Below are positions 39,204 through 49,390 of a stretch of DNA of 64,000 nt, in pieces (within the stretch, counting starts at the first letter, position 1; every line of letters starts with the position of its first letter). A program made the translations under genes and the position numbers. The notes under the pieces are model-generated. The model was given only the letters and a program-made list of their open reading frames with translations. It made no database searches and was not told the origin of the DNA. The stretch spans positions 1-64,000 of the forward strand of contig NZ_BPQS01000019.1 in NCBI RefSeq assembly GCF_022179385.1, read 5' to 3'. Source of the DNA: Methylobacterium longum. GTDB taxonomy: Bacteria > Pseudomonadota > Alphaproteobacteria > Rhizobiales > Beijerinckiaceae.

Positions 39204-39496
39204 GATGCCTTCAACACCAGTCCTTCGGCCGGGCGCCCGCATGCGCGTCCGGCTGGCCGGCTTCGCGCAGCCCGATGCCGAGCGCAATGCCAAGCGCGAC
39301 CATTCACAAATTCTTGGATGGTGCAACCTACCGTTATGTTTCGACCCGGCGCCGCAGGGGCGCGCCAGTAGTCTGCACATCCGGGATCAAGCCCAGGCGC
39401 CCGTCCGAAAGCAGTCTTGAGGTGGATGGCGCCCGTACTCGGACGTTCTGGTCCGGGAATATGCAATCGCGGGTAGTGCGATCCGCGTCGCCCGTT

Positions 39497-39808
39497 TTAT
39501 GCTGACCGACGGAGAGCGACGAGCGCGATCAGTCCGGCGAGCGTCGCAGCGCCGAGGAACCGGCGCCAGGGATTCACGCCGCGCAGCACCTCGTCGAGTG
39601 CCCACCACGCCAGGGCCAGGTCGGCTCCGATGGTCAGCCACGTTGCGAGCGACCCGGCTTCCCGGGCCAACCAGGCGGCCACGGTGAGGCCGCCGAACAG
39701 CCAGAGCGGCAGGTTCGGCCATTGGGCGATGGTGATGACGCCCGTGGTCCTGTCACGGAAGATCCAGTCGAAGCCGCGTCGGATCGTTCCGGTCCGCCCT
39801 TGATCCAT
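39497..39808 (-). CDS. Small conserved-looking membrane protein
   Basis: 103 aa: a basic N terminus with GFDWIFRDRTTGVITIAQWP, then three membrane helices (LPLWLFGGLTVAAWLA, LATWLTIGADLALAWWALDE, RFLGAATLAGLIALVALRR). The RDRTTG..TIAQWPN..LW block is one I have seen in many proteobacterial small membrane proteins without known function. Start at ATG 39808. No clear operon partner. Confidence 0.65.
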   Translation of the reverse strand: MDQGRTGTIRRGFDWIFRDRTTGVITIAQWPNLPLWLFGGLTVAAWLAREAGSLATWLTIGADLALAWWALDEVLRGVNPWRRFLGAATLAGLIALVALRRSA

Positions 39809-39939
39809 GGTCTGGAACTCTCTCGACGGAGGTGGAGGCCGTTGCGGCGTCCTTAACCCTTCGGCAACCTTAACAAACGGAAACGGTCGGTAAATCCCTA
39901 ACAGAAGCTGAAAGGACTCGCGGAAATTCCGTTAATGCG

Positions 39940-40083
39940 ATGTTCTTGGGTGATCGGAGCGGCGATCTCGCTGCCCAATACGAGGATCTGATCGTGAGCG
40001 CTCGTCTCGAAGATCTGAAGTTCATGCTCACGCTCAGCGCCGTGGTGCTGTTCGGCAGTGGGCTCGACGTCATCCTGCGCTGA
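39940..40083 (+). CDS. Possible 47-aa membrane peptide
   Basis: MFLGDRSGDLAAQYEDLIVS, a short amphipathic part, then a hydrophobic stretch (KFMLTLSAVVLFGSGLDVIL) ending in R. No strong ribosome site is visible. It overlaps the convergent small gene at its 3' end by 14 nt, and an antisense reading also stays open here. I list it because its composition looks protein-like, but it may not be real. Confidence 0.3.
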   Translation: MFLGDRSGDLAAQYEDLIVSARLEDLKFMLTLSAVVLFGSGLDVILR

Positions 40084-40402
40084 CACGCGTGCCGAATTCG
40101 GTCCGCAACGCTGTCCCGCTCTGCGCGATGGCGCGGCTGAGGGCAGAGCGCGCGCTCGATTGACGCGCCTCGGCGTTCCGGCTCCGGACCGGGGCGACGG
40201 TCACCGCGGCGATGCGCCGTCCGGGTGCCCGATGCGATCCGATCGATGCGGCGCTCGCTGACGGCATCTGACCGGAGCGCAGGAAGTACCGGAGCTCGGC
40301 GGCCTTCGCCCGCCGCTCCGCGCGGATCTTGAGGGTGGCGATCACGAGACCGATCAGCCCAGTCGTTTCGAGGAACGCCGCCAGCACGTAGCCCGAAGCC
40401 AT
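40070..40402 (-). CDS. Hypothetical small membrane protein
   Basis: 110 aa: MASGYVLAAFLETTGLIGLV as one membrane helix, followed by ATLKIRAERRAKAAELRYFL, a basic helical segment, and then a Ser/Ala/Arg-rich tail that may be disordered or over-extended. The ribosome site is weak. Function unknown. Confidence 0.4.
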   Translation of the reverse strand: MASGYVLAAFLETTGLIGLVIATLKIRAERRAKAAELRYFLRSGQMPSASAASIGSHRAPGRRIAAVTVAPVRSRNAEARQSSARSALSRAIAQSGTALRTEFGTRVSAG

Positions 40403-40990
40403 GCGAATTCACCAACTGCGTCAGGAGGGCGCCGCAGCGCTGCGGCAAGACCTGATCTGCGCCGTCATGGTTAGCGCGGCCTTAACGGCTACGTAGAGAG
40501 CCGCAGCTCGCAATCGCTGCATCCTCAAGACAGCACCCTTTGAGCCACGCTGTTATAGGCCGCATCGATCCTTTGTCTTCAGAGACGTCGGTCAAGTCTT
40601 TCCAGCCTCAGCCCCGAGATCCCGATGTACCCGGGCGAGTCACCGCGGTCGAACCCGCGATGCGCGGCACCGCGCTGGACGAATTCTTCGGGCGACGGCG
40701 CGAATGGGACCCGATGCATGGGCGCGGTCGACGTCCAAGCACCCTCGACCAGCGGCATCGATCGGCAGCACAAGCGGCATCACGACCGCCATCAACCCGC
40801 CCCGCGCCCGATCCCGACGGCGACGCGAAACCCTGGTGCCCTCCTCCACGTGGACGAGGCGTGCCAGGCTTGAACCGGCGAGCCGGCGACGGCCGTCATC
40901 GACCGGTTCGAGACCCCTGCGCGGCTCGCCCCAATGGCGTCGACGCCGCCGCCCGCGGAACGGGCCGGCCGCACGCTCAGCCGATGCCGC
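40403..40990. other. Intergenic region, no gene seen
   Basis: About 590 nt between the small membrane genes and sufT. Open frames on both strands are Arg/Pro-rich with no family resemblance. It should contain the end of the suf transcript; no convincing terminator hairpin was found. Confidence 0.5.
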
Positions 40991-41374
40991 TCACCACATG
41001 TCGAGGGCGACGCGGGCCTCGTCGGACATGCGGCTCTGATCCCACGGCGGATCGAACACCATCGTCACCGTGCAGGCCTGCACGCCCGCCACCGCGCCGA
41101 CGGCGTTCTCGACCCAGCCCGGCATCTCGCCCGCCACCGGGCAGCCGGGGGCCGTGAGCGTCATGTCGATGGCGACCTTCCGGTCGTCGTCGATGTCGAC
41201 CTTGTAGATGAGGCCGAGCTCGTAGATGTCGGCCGGTATCTCGGGATCGTAGACGCTCTTGAGCGCCGCGACGATGTCGTCCGTCAGGCGGTCCATCTCC
41301 GCCTGCGGGATCGCGGAGGTGCCCGCGACGGCGGGGGCGTTCATGCCGCCCGTGATGGTGGCGTCGGTGGTCAT
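40991..41374 (-). CDS. sufT: SUF system assembly protein SufT (DUF59/MIP18)
   Basis: Fe-S cluster carrier or maturation factor. 127 aa: a 25-residue leader then the MIP18 domain, IVAALKSVYDPEIPADIYEL, GLIYKVDIDDDRKVAIDMTL, TAPGCPVAGEMPGWVENAVG, with the single conserved Cys in APGCPVAG. It is the last gene of the suf cluster, 51 nt after sufS. Confidence 0.93.
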   Translation of the reverse strand: MTTDATITGGMNAPAVAGTSAIPQAEMDRLTDDIVAALKSVYDPEIPADIYELGLIYKVDIDDDRKVAIDMTLTAPGCPVAGEMPGWVENAVGAVAGVQACTVTMVFDPPWDQSRMSDEARVALDMW

Positions 41375-41425
41375 CGCTTCACTCTCCCCGGTCCCGCGCG
41401 GGCGGGACCAGCTTCAACCAGACTA

Positions 41426-42670
41426 TCAGGTGAACAGCATTTCTGCCTTGCCGAGGGCCTCGGCAAGGGTGTCGATCTCCGCCGTCGTGTTGTAGAGGCC
41501 GAACGAGGCCCGGCAGGTGGAGGTCACGCCGAAGCGGTTCAGCAGGGGCATGGCGCAATGCGTGCCGGCGCGCACGGCGACGCCCTGCCGGTCGATCACC
41601 GTGGCGATGTCGTGGGCGTGAGCCCCCTTCATCTCGAAGGCGATGACGCCGCCCTTACCGGGCGCGGTCCCGATCAGCCGCAACGCGTTCATCGCCCCGA
41701 GCCGCTCCTGCGCGTACGCGGTGAGCTTGGCCTCGTGGGCCGCGATGGCCTCGCGCCCCACCGACATCATGTACTCGAGGGCGGCGCCGAGACCCACCGC
41801 CTCGATGATCGCCGGTGTTCCGGCCTCGAACCGGTGCGGCGGATCGTTGTAGGTGATCGCGTCCTCGCTCACCGTCCGGATCATCTCGCCGCCGCCCTGG
41901 TAGGGTGGCAGGCGCTCCAGCCATTTCTTCTTGCCGTACAGCACGCCGATCCCGGTCGGGCCGTAGACCTTGTGACCGGTGAAGACGAAGAAATCGCAGT
42001 CCAGCGCCCGCACGTCGACGGGCTGGTGGACGGAGCTCTGCGCCCCGTCGAGCAGGACCGGAACGCCGTGGTCGTGGGCGATGCGCACGATCTCGGCGGC
42101 CGGCGTCACCGTGCCCAGCACGTTCGACATGTGGGTGATCGCCACCATCTTGGTGCGGGGCGAGAACAGCTTCTCGTATTCCTCGATCAGGAAGTTGCCG
42201 TCATCGTCCACCGGGGCCCACTTGATCACCGCGCCGCGGCGCTCGCGCAGGAAGTGCCAGGGCACGATGTTGGAGTGGTGCTCCATGATCGAGAGGATGA
42301 TCTCGTCCCCCTCCCCGATCAGCCCGGCCCAACCCATCGTGGAGGCGACGAGATTGTACGCCTCGGTGGCGTTGCGGGTGAAGATGATCTCGTCGGTCGA
42401 GGCCGCGTTGAGGAACTGGCGGGTGGTCTCGCGCGCGCCCTCGAACCCTTCGGTCGCGGCATTCGCCATGTAGTGCAGGCCGCGATGGACGTTGGCGTAG
42501 CCGGTCTCCATGCAGGAGACCATCGCGTCGATCACCTGCCTCGGCTTCTGCGCGGAGGCGGCGTTGTCGAGATAGACCAGCTTCTTGCCGTAGACCTGCT
42601 GCGACAAAATCGGGAAATCCCTGCGGATCGCCTCGACGTCGTAGGCCGGGGTGAGGACGGGTGCGTTCAT
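41426..42670 (-). CDS. sufS: Group II cysteine desulfurase SufS
   Basis: PLP enzyme that takes sulfur from cysteine for cluster assembly. 414 aa: PLP-binding Lys in FFVFTGHKVYGPTGIGVLYG, the SufS-type short active-site loop with catalytic Cys in TSTCRASFGLYNT, and RAGTHCAMPLL. The N-terminal DVEAIRRDFPILSQQVYGK is also SufS-type. No SufE gene adjoins it; a transfer partner would be encoded elsewhere or not used. It starts 200 nt downstream of sufD. Confidence 0.95.
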   Translation of the reverse strand: MNAPVLTPAYDVEAIRRDFPILSQQVYGKKLVYLDNAASAQKPRQVIDAMVSCMETGYANVHRGLHYMANAATEGFEGARETTRQFLNAASTDEIIFTRNATEAYNLVASTMGWAGLIGEGDEIILSIMEHHSNIVPWHFLRERRGAVIKWAPVDDDGNFLIEEYEKLFSPRTKMVAITHMSNVLGTVTPAAEIVRIAHDHGVPVLLDGAQSSVHQPVDVRALDCDFFVFTGHKVYGPTGIGVLYGKKKWLERLPPYQGGGEMIRTVSEDAITYNDPPHRFEAGTPAIIEAVGLGAALEYMMSVGREAIAAHEAKLTAYAQERLGAMNALRLIGTAPGKGGVIAFEMKGAHAHDIATVIDRQGVAVRAGTHCAMPLLNRFGVTSTCRASFGLYNTTAEIDTLAEALGKAEMLFT

Positions 42671-42870
42671 GGTCGCGACCTTCAGATGAGTTCGCCGATC
42701 CCGTAAGACCGCCTCATCCCGAGGGGCCGGGGTGAGGCGGGGGCCTCGAAGAGGCCTTTGACTGGCGCTGCGATCCCCCGGCCCTCCTGCGAGGCCCGCT
42801 GGCGCGGGCATCCGAGGATACGGGTGGGGTTCGGCGTGTCGGCCGGTCCCTGGCGAGGCCGGCCGGGTCG

Positions 42871-44193
42871 TCAGCCGCGCGCCCGCAGCCAAGCCTCGAT
42901 CTCGCCGATCAGCGCCGCGCGGGCGCCCTCGTGCGTGACCGACTCGACAGCCTCGCCCACGAAGGCCTGGACCAGCAGGCTCTCGGCGATCGCGCGCGGC
43001 AGGCCGCGGGCCATCAGGTAGAACAGGAGGTCAGGATCCGGCGCGCCGCAGGTGGCTCCGTGGCCGCAGGCGACGTCGTCGGCGAAGATCTCCAACTCCG
43101 GCTTGTTCATCATCTGCCCCTCGTCGGTGAGGAGGAGGCAGTCGGACTTCATCTTGCCGTCGGTCTTCTGCGCGACCTGACGGACGATGATCTTGCCCTG
43201 GAACACCCCGGTGGCATCCCCGTCGATGATCCACTTGAACTGTTCGCGGCCGACGCCGCCGACCGCGGCGTGGTCGGCGAGCAGCGTCGAGTCGGCGAGC
43301 TGGCCGTTGCGCAGCATGGCCGCGCCGTTCACCACCACGTTGGTGTCGTCGCCCGCGACGTGGACGTAGATCTGGTGGCGCGACAGCACCGCCCCGGTGA
43401 CGAGGTTCACGGTCTCGACCTGCGCTTCGGTGTCGACCTTCAGCGACAGGGTCGACAGGGCGATGGTGGCATCGCCCTCCTTGTTCAGGCGGGTGTGGCG
43501 GAAGACCGCCTGCGGGCCGACCACGACGTCGAGGGCGTCGTTCGGCTGGCAGGTGAGCTGGTCCGGACCCTCGTGGCTCTCCAGCAGGCTGAACTCCGCG
43601 CCTTCGCCGAGCTGGACGAGCACGCGGGTCGCCGTGGAGAACGGCGCATCGCCCGAGCCGACGAAGCGGAGATGGATCGGCCGCGCGGGCTTCGCGCCGG
43701 CGGCCACCGAGATGACCGCGCCATCCGCCAGGAACGCCGTGTTCAGCTGATAGACCGGGTTCTCCCGGGCCTGCGGCACGGGCGCGAGCTGCGCCAGGAC
43801 CACGTCACCGTTGGTCAGCGCCTCGTTCAGCGGCGTCACGCGGACCCCGTCGGGTATCGCGGCGAGGTCGGACAGTTCGCGGACCAGATGACCGTTGACG
43901 AAGGTCAGGCGCGCGGCCTCGATCCCGTCGAACCCCACGGCCCGCGCCACGGCGGCCCTGGCGGCGTCGAGGCTCGGTGCCTCGGCGGGCGGGGCGACGT
44001 CGGTGATCGCGGCGCGCAGATCGGTGTACTTGAACGCCTCCACCCGGCGGCTCGGCAGGCCGGTCGCCTCGAAGAAGCGGAACGCCTCCTCGCGGGCGAT
44101 CGTCGTGTCGCTGGCGAAGCTCCGGCGCGCCGTCTCGAACAGCTTCGACAGGCCGGCCTCGGCGGGGGAGCGGAGGTTTGTGACGTCGGCCAT
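42871..44193 (-). CDS. sufD: SUF scaffold subunit SufD
   Basis: Paralogue of SufB that forms the SufBC2D scaffold. 440 aa, with the right-handed beta-helix core (LPVYQLNTAFLADGAVISVA-like region, HQIYVHVAGDDTNVVVNGAA) and the C-terminal helical signature CGHGATCGAPDPDLLFYLMA, RGLPRAIAESLLVQAFVGEA. It starts 3 nt after sufC ends. The tail ALIGEIEAWLRARG is typical. Confidence 0.95.
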   Translation of the reverse strand: MADVTNLRSPAEAGLSKLFETARRSFASDTTIAREEAFRFFEATGLPSRRVEAFKYTDLRAAITDVAPPAEAPSLDAARAAVARAVGFDGIEAARLTFVNGHLVRELSDLAAIPDGVRVTPLNEALTNGDVVLAQLAPVPQARENPVYQLNTAFLADGAVISVAAGAKPARPIHLRFVGSGDAPFSTATRVLVQLGEGAEFSLLESHEGPDQLTCQPNDALDVVVGPQAVFRHTRLNKEGDATIALSTLSLKVDTEAQVETVNLVTGAVLSRHQIYVHVAGDDTNVVVNGAAMLRNGQLADSTLLADHAAVGGVGREQFKWIIDGDATGVFQGKIIVRQVAQKTDGKMKSDCLLLTDEGQMMNKPELEIFADDVACGHGATCGAPDPDLLFYLMARGLPRAIAESLLVQAFVGEAVESVTHEGARAALIGEIEAWLRARG

Positions 44194-44196
44194 GGC

Positions 44197-44949
<753 letters not shown>

Positions 44950-44964
44950 GTCAGTCCAAGTCCT

Positions 44965-45225
44965 TCAAAACCATTCGTCCCGCATCGCCCGCAGGAGCGC
45001 GGCGGTCCCGACCGGATAGCCGGAGAGGTCGCCGATCACCGCGTCGATGCCGCACCGGGGACAGAGGGCGGTGCCGTCATCGGCGATCCAGCCCGCGATC
45101 TCGTCCGGCGCGAAGACCGCGAGGCAGAAGAAGCATCCGCACAGGACGCTGCTCCCGACCTCGTCGGCGTGCCGCGCGCCGTGCCGATGGGCCGCGCGCA
45201 GCAGGTCGTCGTCGTATCGGCCCAG
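44965..45225 (-). CDS. Cys-rich small protein in the suf operon, non-ATG start
   Basis: An 86-codon open frame that occupies the gap between sufB and sufC. It starts at CTG (45223-45225), 4 nt after the sufB stop codon; no ATG, GTG or TTG exists in frame between the upstream in-frame stop, which lies inside the sufB coding sequence, and the conserved part. Reading: GRYDDDLLRAAHRHGARHAD, LCGCFFC (C29, C31, C34), then PDEIAGWIADDGTALCPRCG (C55, C58), IDAVIGDLSGYPVG and a MRDEWF end. It resembles 'cytoplasmic' CxC-xxC/CPxCG proteins that look like a zinc ribbon. Possible roles are metal or cluster binding. Translation by coupling to sufB is inferred. Confidence 0.6.
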   Translation of the reverse strand: MGRYDDDLLRAAHRHGARHADEVGSSVLCGCFFCLAVFAPDEIAGWIADDGTALCPRCGIDAVIGDLSGYPVGTAALLRAMRDEWF

Positions 45226-45229
45226 GCGG

Positions 45230-46699
<1,470 letters not shown>

Positions 46700-46768
46700 C
46701 AGCGTCTCCTAGGCATCTCCGGCGTCAAGGACCGGGAAGCGTCTCTCGGAAAGCGGGGGTAGCGGCCC

Positions 46769-47938
46769 TCAGGCCGCCTGTCCTCGCCGTTTATATAGGG
46801 GCTGCAAGGCCCGTTCGAAGGCGTCGAGGAAGCATGCCGCATCCGCGTCCACCGTGTTCCAGCCGAGGCTGACGCGCAGTGCTCCTCCTGCGAGGTCCGC
46901 CGCGACGCCCATCGCGGCGAGCGTGGCCGACCGCGCGACCTTGCCGGACGAGCAGGCCGAGCCCGACGACACCGCCACGCCGGCGAGGTCCAGAACGATC
47001 AGGGCCGCGGGGGCGTCCAGCCCCGGGACCGCGACGCTGAGCGTGTTGGGCAGGCGCGGGGCGCCGGCGGCGAACACCACGGCGTCGGGCGCGAGGGCCC
47101 GCACGCCGGCCTCGATCCGGTCGCGCAGGTCCGACAGGCGGGCGGCCTCCCGATCGAGGGTCGCGCGGGCGATCCGGGCCGCCTCGCCCATGCCGACGAT
47201 CGCCGGCAGGCACTCGGTGCCGCAGCGCTGCCGGCGCTCCTGGCCGCCGCCGCGCAAGAAGGCGGTCTCCAGGGTGACGCCCTCCGCGAGCACCAGGGCG
47301 CCGACGCCCTTCGGCGCCGCGAACTTGTGCCCCGACAGGGTCAGCGCGTCGAGGCCGAGCGCCGGCATGTCGAGGGGGATCTTGCCGGCCGCCTGCACGG
47401 CGTCGCTGTGGATCAGCGTCCGGCCGTGCGCCCGCGCCAGGGCGGCCACGTCGGCCAGCGGCTGAACCGCGCCGGTCTCGTTGTTGGCGGCGTGGACCGA
47501 GAGGAGGAGGGGCTGGTCCGCCAGTGCCGCGAGGCGCGTCTCCAGCGAGGCGCAGTCGATCACGCCGTCCGCGGTGACTGGCACCTCCTCCACGGCCCCG
47601 TCCGGGAACCGATGGCCCGCCGCGACGCAGGGGTGCTCCGTCGCCGTGTGGAGGAGCCGCGCGGGGGGCGGCAGACCGCGCCGCCGCAGATCGCCCGACA
47701 GGACGGCATTCGCCGCTTCGGTCCCCCCGCTGGTGAAGATCACCTGCTCGGGGCGGACGTTCACGAGCTCGGCCACCCGCGCACGGGCTTCCTCCAGCGC
47801 GGCCCTGGCGGCGCGACCCTCCGCGTGGATCGAGGAGGGATTTCCGGGGAGCGTGAGCGCGCGCGCGACCGCCGCCGCGACGGCCGGACGAACCGGGGCG
47901 GTTGCGTTGTAGTCGAGATAGGCGCGTGCCCGGCTCAT
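46769..47938 (-). CDS. Group I cysteine desulfurase (IscS/NifS-like)
   Basis: Second cysteine desulfurase of the cluster, first gene of the operon. 389 aa: YLDYNATAPVRPAVAAAV, EHPCVAAGHRFPDG, PLP lysine in LSGHKFAAPKGVGALVL, and the longer catalytic loop AVSSGSACSSGKVARSATLA with the active Cys, the group I feature that SufS lacks. The ATG at 47938 fits the family start; 18 codons of open frame upstream are probably untranslated. This arrangement of a NifS-like gene heading sufBCDS is familiar in Rhizobiales; the usual iscR/rirA regulator gene is not adjacent. Confidence 0.93.
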   Translation of the reverse strand: MSRARAYLDYNATAPVRPAVAAAVARALTLPGNPSSIHAEGRAARAALEEARARVAELVNVRPEQVIFTSGGTEAANAVLSGDLRRRGLPPPARLLHTATEHPCVAAGHRFPDGAVEEVPVTADGVIDCASLETRLAALADQPLLLSVHAANNETGAVQPLADVAALARAHGRTLIHSDAVQAAGKIPLDMPALGLDALTLSGHKFAAPKGVGALVLAEGVTLETAFLRGGGQERRQRCGTECLPAIVGMGEAARIARATLDREAARLSDLRDRIEAGVRALAPDAVVFAAGAPRLPNTLSVAVPGLDAPAALIVLDLAGVAVSSGSACSSGKVARSATLAAMGVAADLAGGALRVSLGWNTVDADAACFLDAFERALQPLYKRRGQAA

Positions 47939-48085
47939 CCGTGTTCCGTCGAAGCCTCTGCTGCGGCGCGTCACAATTCCTTGCCCGCGCACCCGCTCGC
48001 CGTGCTAAGGCGCGCCGAGAGAATGAGATCCTGCCGACCGAGAGTGGCCGGCGCGACAGCCGACACGATGCATCGAGCTGCTTCT

Positions 48086-48119
48086 TTAGAACTGTTCTAA
48101 TCGACTAGAACTGTTCTAA
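48086..48119. promoter_or_regulatory. Tandem palindromes resembling Irr/ICE boxes
   Basis: Two copies of TAGAACTGTTCTAA, centred at 48093 and 48112 (19 nt apart). The first is a perfect 15-nt inverted repeat TTAGAAC-T-GTTCTAA (48086-48100); the second (48105-48119) differs at its first base. This resembles the rhizobial iron control element recognised by Irr (TTTAGAA..TTCTAA). It lies between the divergent starts of the suf cluster (47938) and the hydrolase (48203), so it can serve either or both. Confidence 0.75.
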
Positions 48120-48202
48120 GACCGCTTTTATGGTGCGGGCGCGATGAGTCAAGGCTGTCGCGCCGGTCGCTGTTGGACGATCCCGAGCGTGAGAGACGAG
48201 CG

Positions 48203-48859
48203 ATGCCCGAAGTCATCTTCACCGGTCCTGCCGGCCGCCTGGAAGGTCGATACCAAGCCCCCAAGAAGCGCGGCGCGCCGATCGCCATCATCCTGCACCC
48301 GCATCCGCAATTCGGGGGCACGATGAACAACCAGATCGTGTATAACCTCTTCTACACGTTCGCCAATCGCGGCTTCGCGGCCCTGCGCTTCAACTTCCGC
48401 GGCGTCGGCCGCAGCCAGGGCGCCTTCGACCACGGCTCGGGTGAGCTGTCCGACGCGGCGGCCGCGCTCGACTGGGTGCAGTCGGTCAATCCCGAAGCGA
48501 AGTCCTGCTGGATCGCCGGCGTGTCGTTCGGCTCGTGGATCGGCATGCAGCTGCTGATGCGCCGCCCCGAGATCGAGGGCTTCATCTCCATCGCCGCGAT
48601 GGCGAACCGCTACGACTTCACCTTCCTGGCCCCCTGCCCGTCGTCCGGCCTGTTCGTCCACGGCTCCGAGGACCGGGTGGCGCCGGCGCGCGAGGTCATG
48701 CCGGTGATCGAGAAGGTGAAGACCCAGAAGGGAGTCATCATCGAGCATCAGATGGTCGAGGGCGCGAACCATTTCTTCGACGGGCGCGTCGACGAACTCA
48801 CCCAGACGGTGGACACGTACCTCGACAAGCGCCTCGGCAAGCGCGAAGAGGCAGCCTGA
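48203..48859 (+). CDS. Alpha/beta hydrolase of the YdeN/dienelactone-like type
   Basis: 218 aa: HPHPQFGGTMNNQIVYNLFY oxyanion block, FNFRGVGRSQGAFDHGSGEL, nucleophile GVSFGSWIG, acid in VHGSEDRVAPAREV and His in VEGANHFFDGRVDEL. This 'HPHPxFGG' group is widespread in proteobacteria and annotated as alpha/beta hydrolases with no proven substrate. It is divergent from the suf cluster and shares the palindrome-bearing promoter region, which suggests iron-linked control. I recall this gene beside suf genes in other alphaproteobacteria. Confidence 0.85.
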   Translation: MPEVIFTGPAGRLEGRYQAPKKRGAPIAIILHPHPQFGGTMNNQIVYNLFYTFANRGFAALRFNFRGVGRSQGAFDHGSGELSDAAAALDWVQSVNPEAKSCWIAGVSFGSWIGMQLLMRRPEIEGFISIAAMANRYDFTFLAPCPSSGLFVHGSEDRVAPAREVMPVIEKVKTQKGVIIEHQMVEGANHFFDGRVDELTQTVDTYLDKRLGKREEAA

Positions 48860-48869
48860 CGCAGCCGGC

Positions 48870-48889
48870 CCCCGCGCCTTGACGCGGGG
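48870..48889 (+). terminator. Hairpin after the hydrolase gene
   Basis: CCCCGCG (48870-48876) and CGCGGGG (48883-48889), 6-nt loop, begins 11 nt after the stop codon. No T-run. Confidence 0.4.
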
Positions 48890-48945
48890 AGCCCCAGAGG
48901 AATACGGCGCGGGTTTCGGAATTGAGACACACCTCCGCAGGTCTG

Positions 48946-49332
48946 ATGTCAGATAGCCCGTCCGACCAACCCGTCGTGCTCCTCGTGGAAGACGACGGCC
49001 TCCTGCTGATGGAGGCCTCGGACACGCTGGCGGATGCCGGCTTCACCGTCGTGGAGGCCAGCCACGCCGACAAGGCGCTGAAGGTCCTCGAGAACCGCGA
49101 CGATGTCGGCGTCCTGATGACGGATGTCGACATGCCGCAGGGCTCGATGGACGGGTTCGCCCTCGCCCGCCTCGTCGCGCACCGCTGGCCGTCGATTCCG
49201 GTCCTGGTGGTGTCCGGCATGGGCACGCCGGGTCCCAACGACATGCCGGAGGGCGCGCGCTTCATCCCGAAGCCCTACGAGCCGACGACCCTGGTCCGGA
49301 CCCTTCAGGCCTTCATCAGCCGCGCGGCTTGA
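48946..49332 (+). CDS. Single-domain response regulator
   Basis: 128 aa, receiver domain only: VVLLVEDDGLLLMEASDTLA with the acidic pair (E15, D16, D17), phospho-acceptor D60 in LMTDVDMP, the Thr/Ser position in VLVVSGMG, and Lys in FIPKPYEP. No output domain, so it must work through protein contact or as a phosphate sink, like the CheY- and CpdR-type regulators of alphaproteobacteria. No histidine kinase is adjacent. ATG 48946 chosen; an upstream TTG at 48922 is open. Confidence 0.93.
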   Translation: MSDSPSDQPVVLLVEDDGLLLMEASDTLADAGFTVVEASHADKALKVLENRDDVGVLMTDVDMPQGSMDGFALARLVAHRWPSIPVLVVSGMGTPGPNDMPEGARFIPKPYEPTTLVRTLQAFISRAA

Positions 49333-49390
49333 CGCGCCGATCGGCGCGGGTTCACCCGCGGTCCCGGCACCGAACACCCGACCGGGGATC

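Noticed and set aside
42671..42870. 200-nt gap in the suf operon between sufD and sufS as a second small gene
   Set aside because: I checked both strands for a start with a ribosome site or a Cys motif and found none; probably untranslated spacer.
49333..49390. SAM riboswitch before the sulfhydrylase gene
   Set aside because: The gap to the response regulator is only 58 nt and no SAM-II-type pseudoknot elements are visible.
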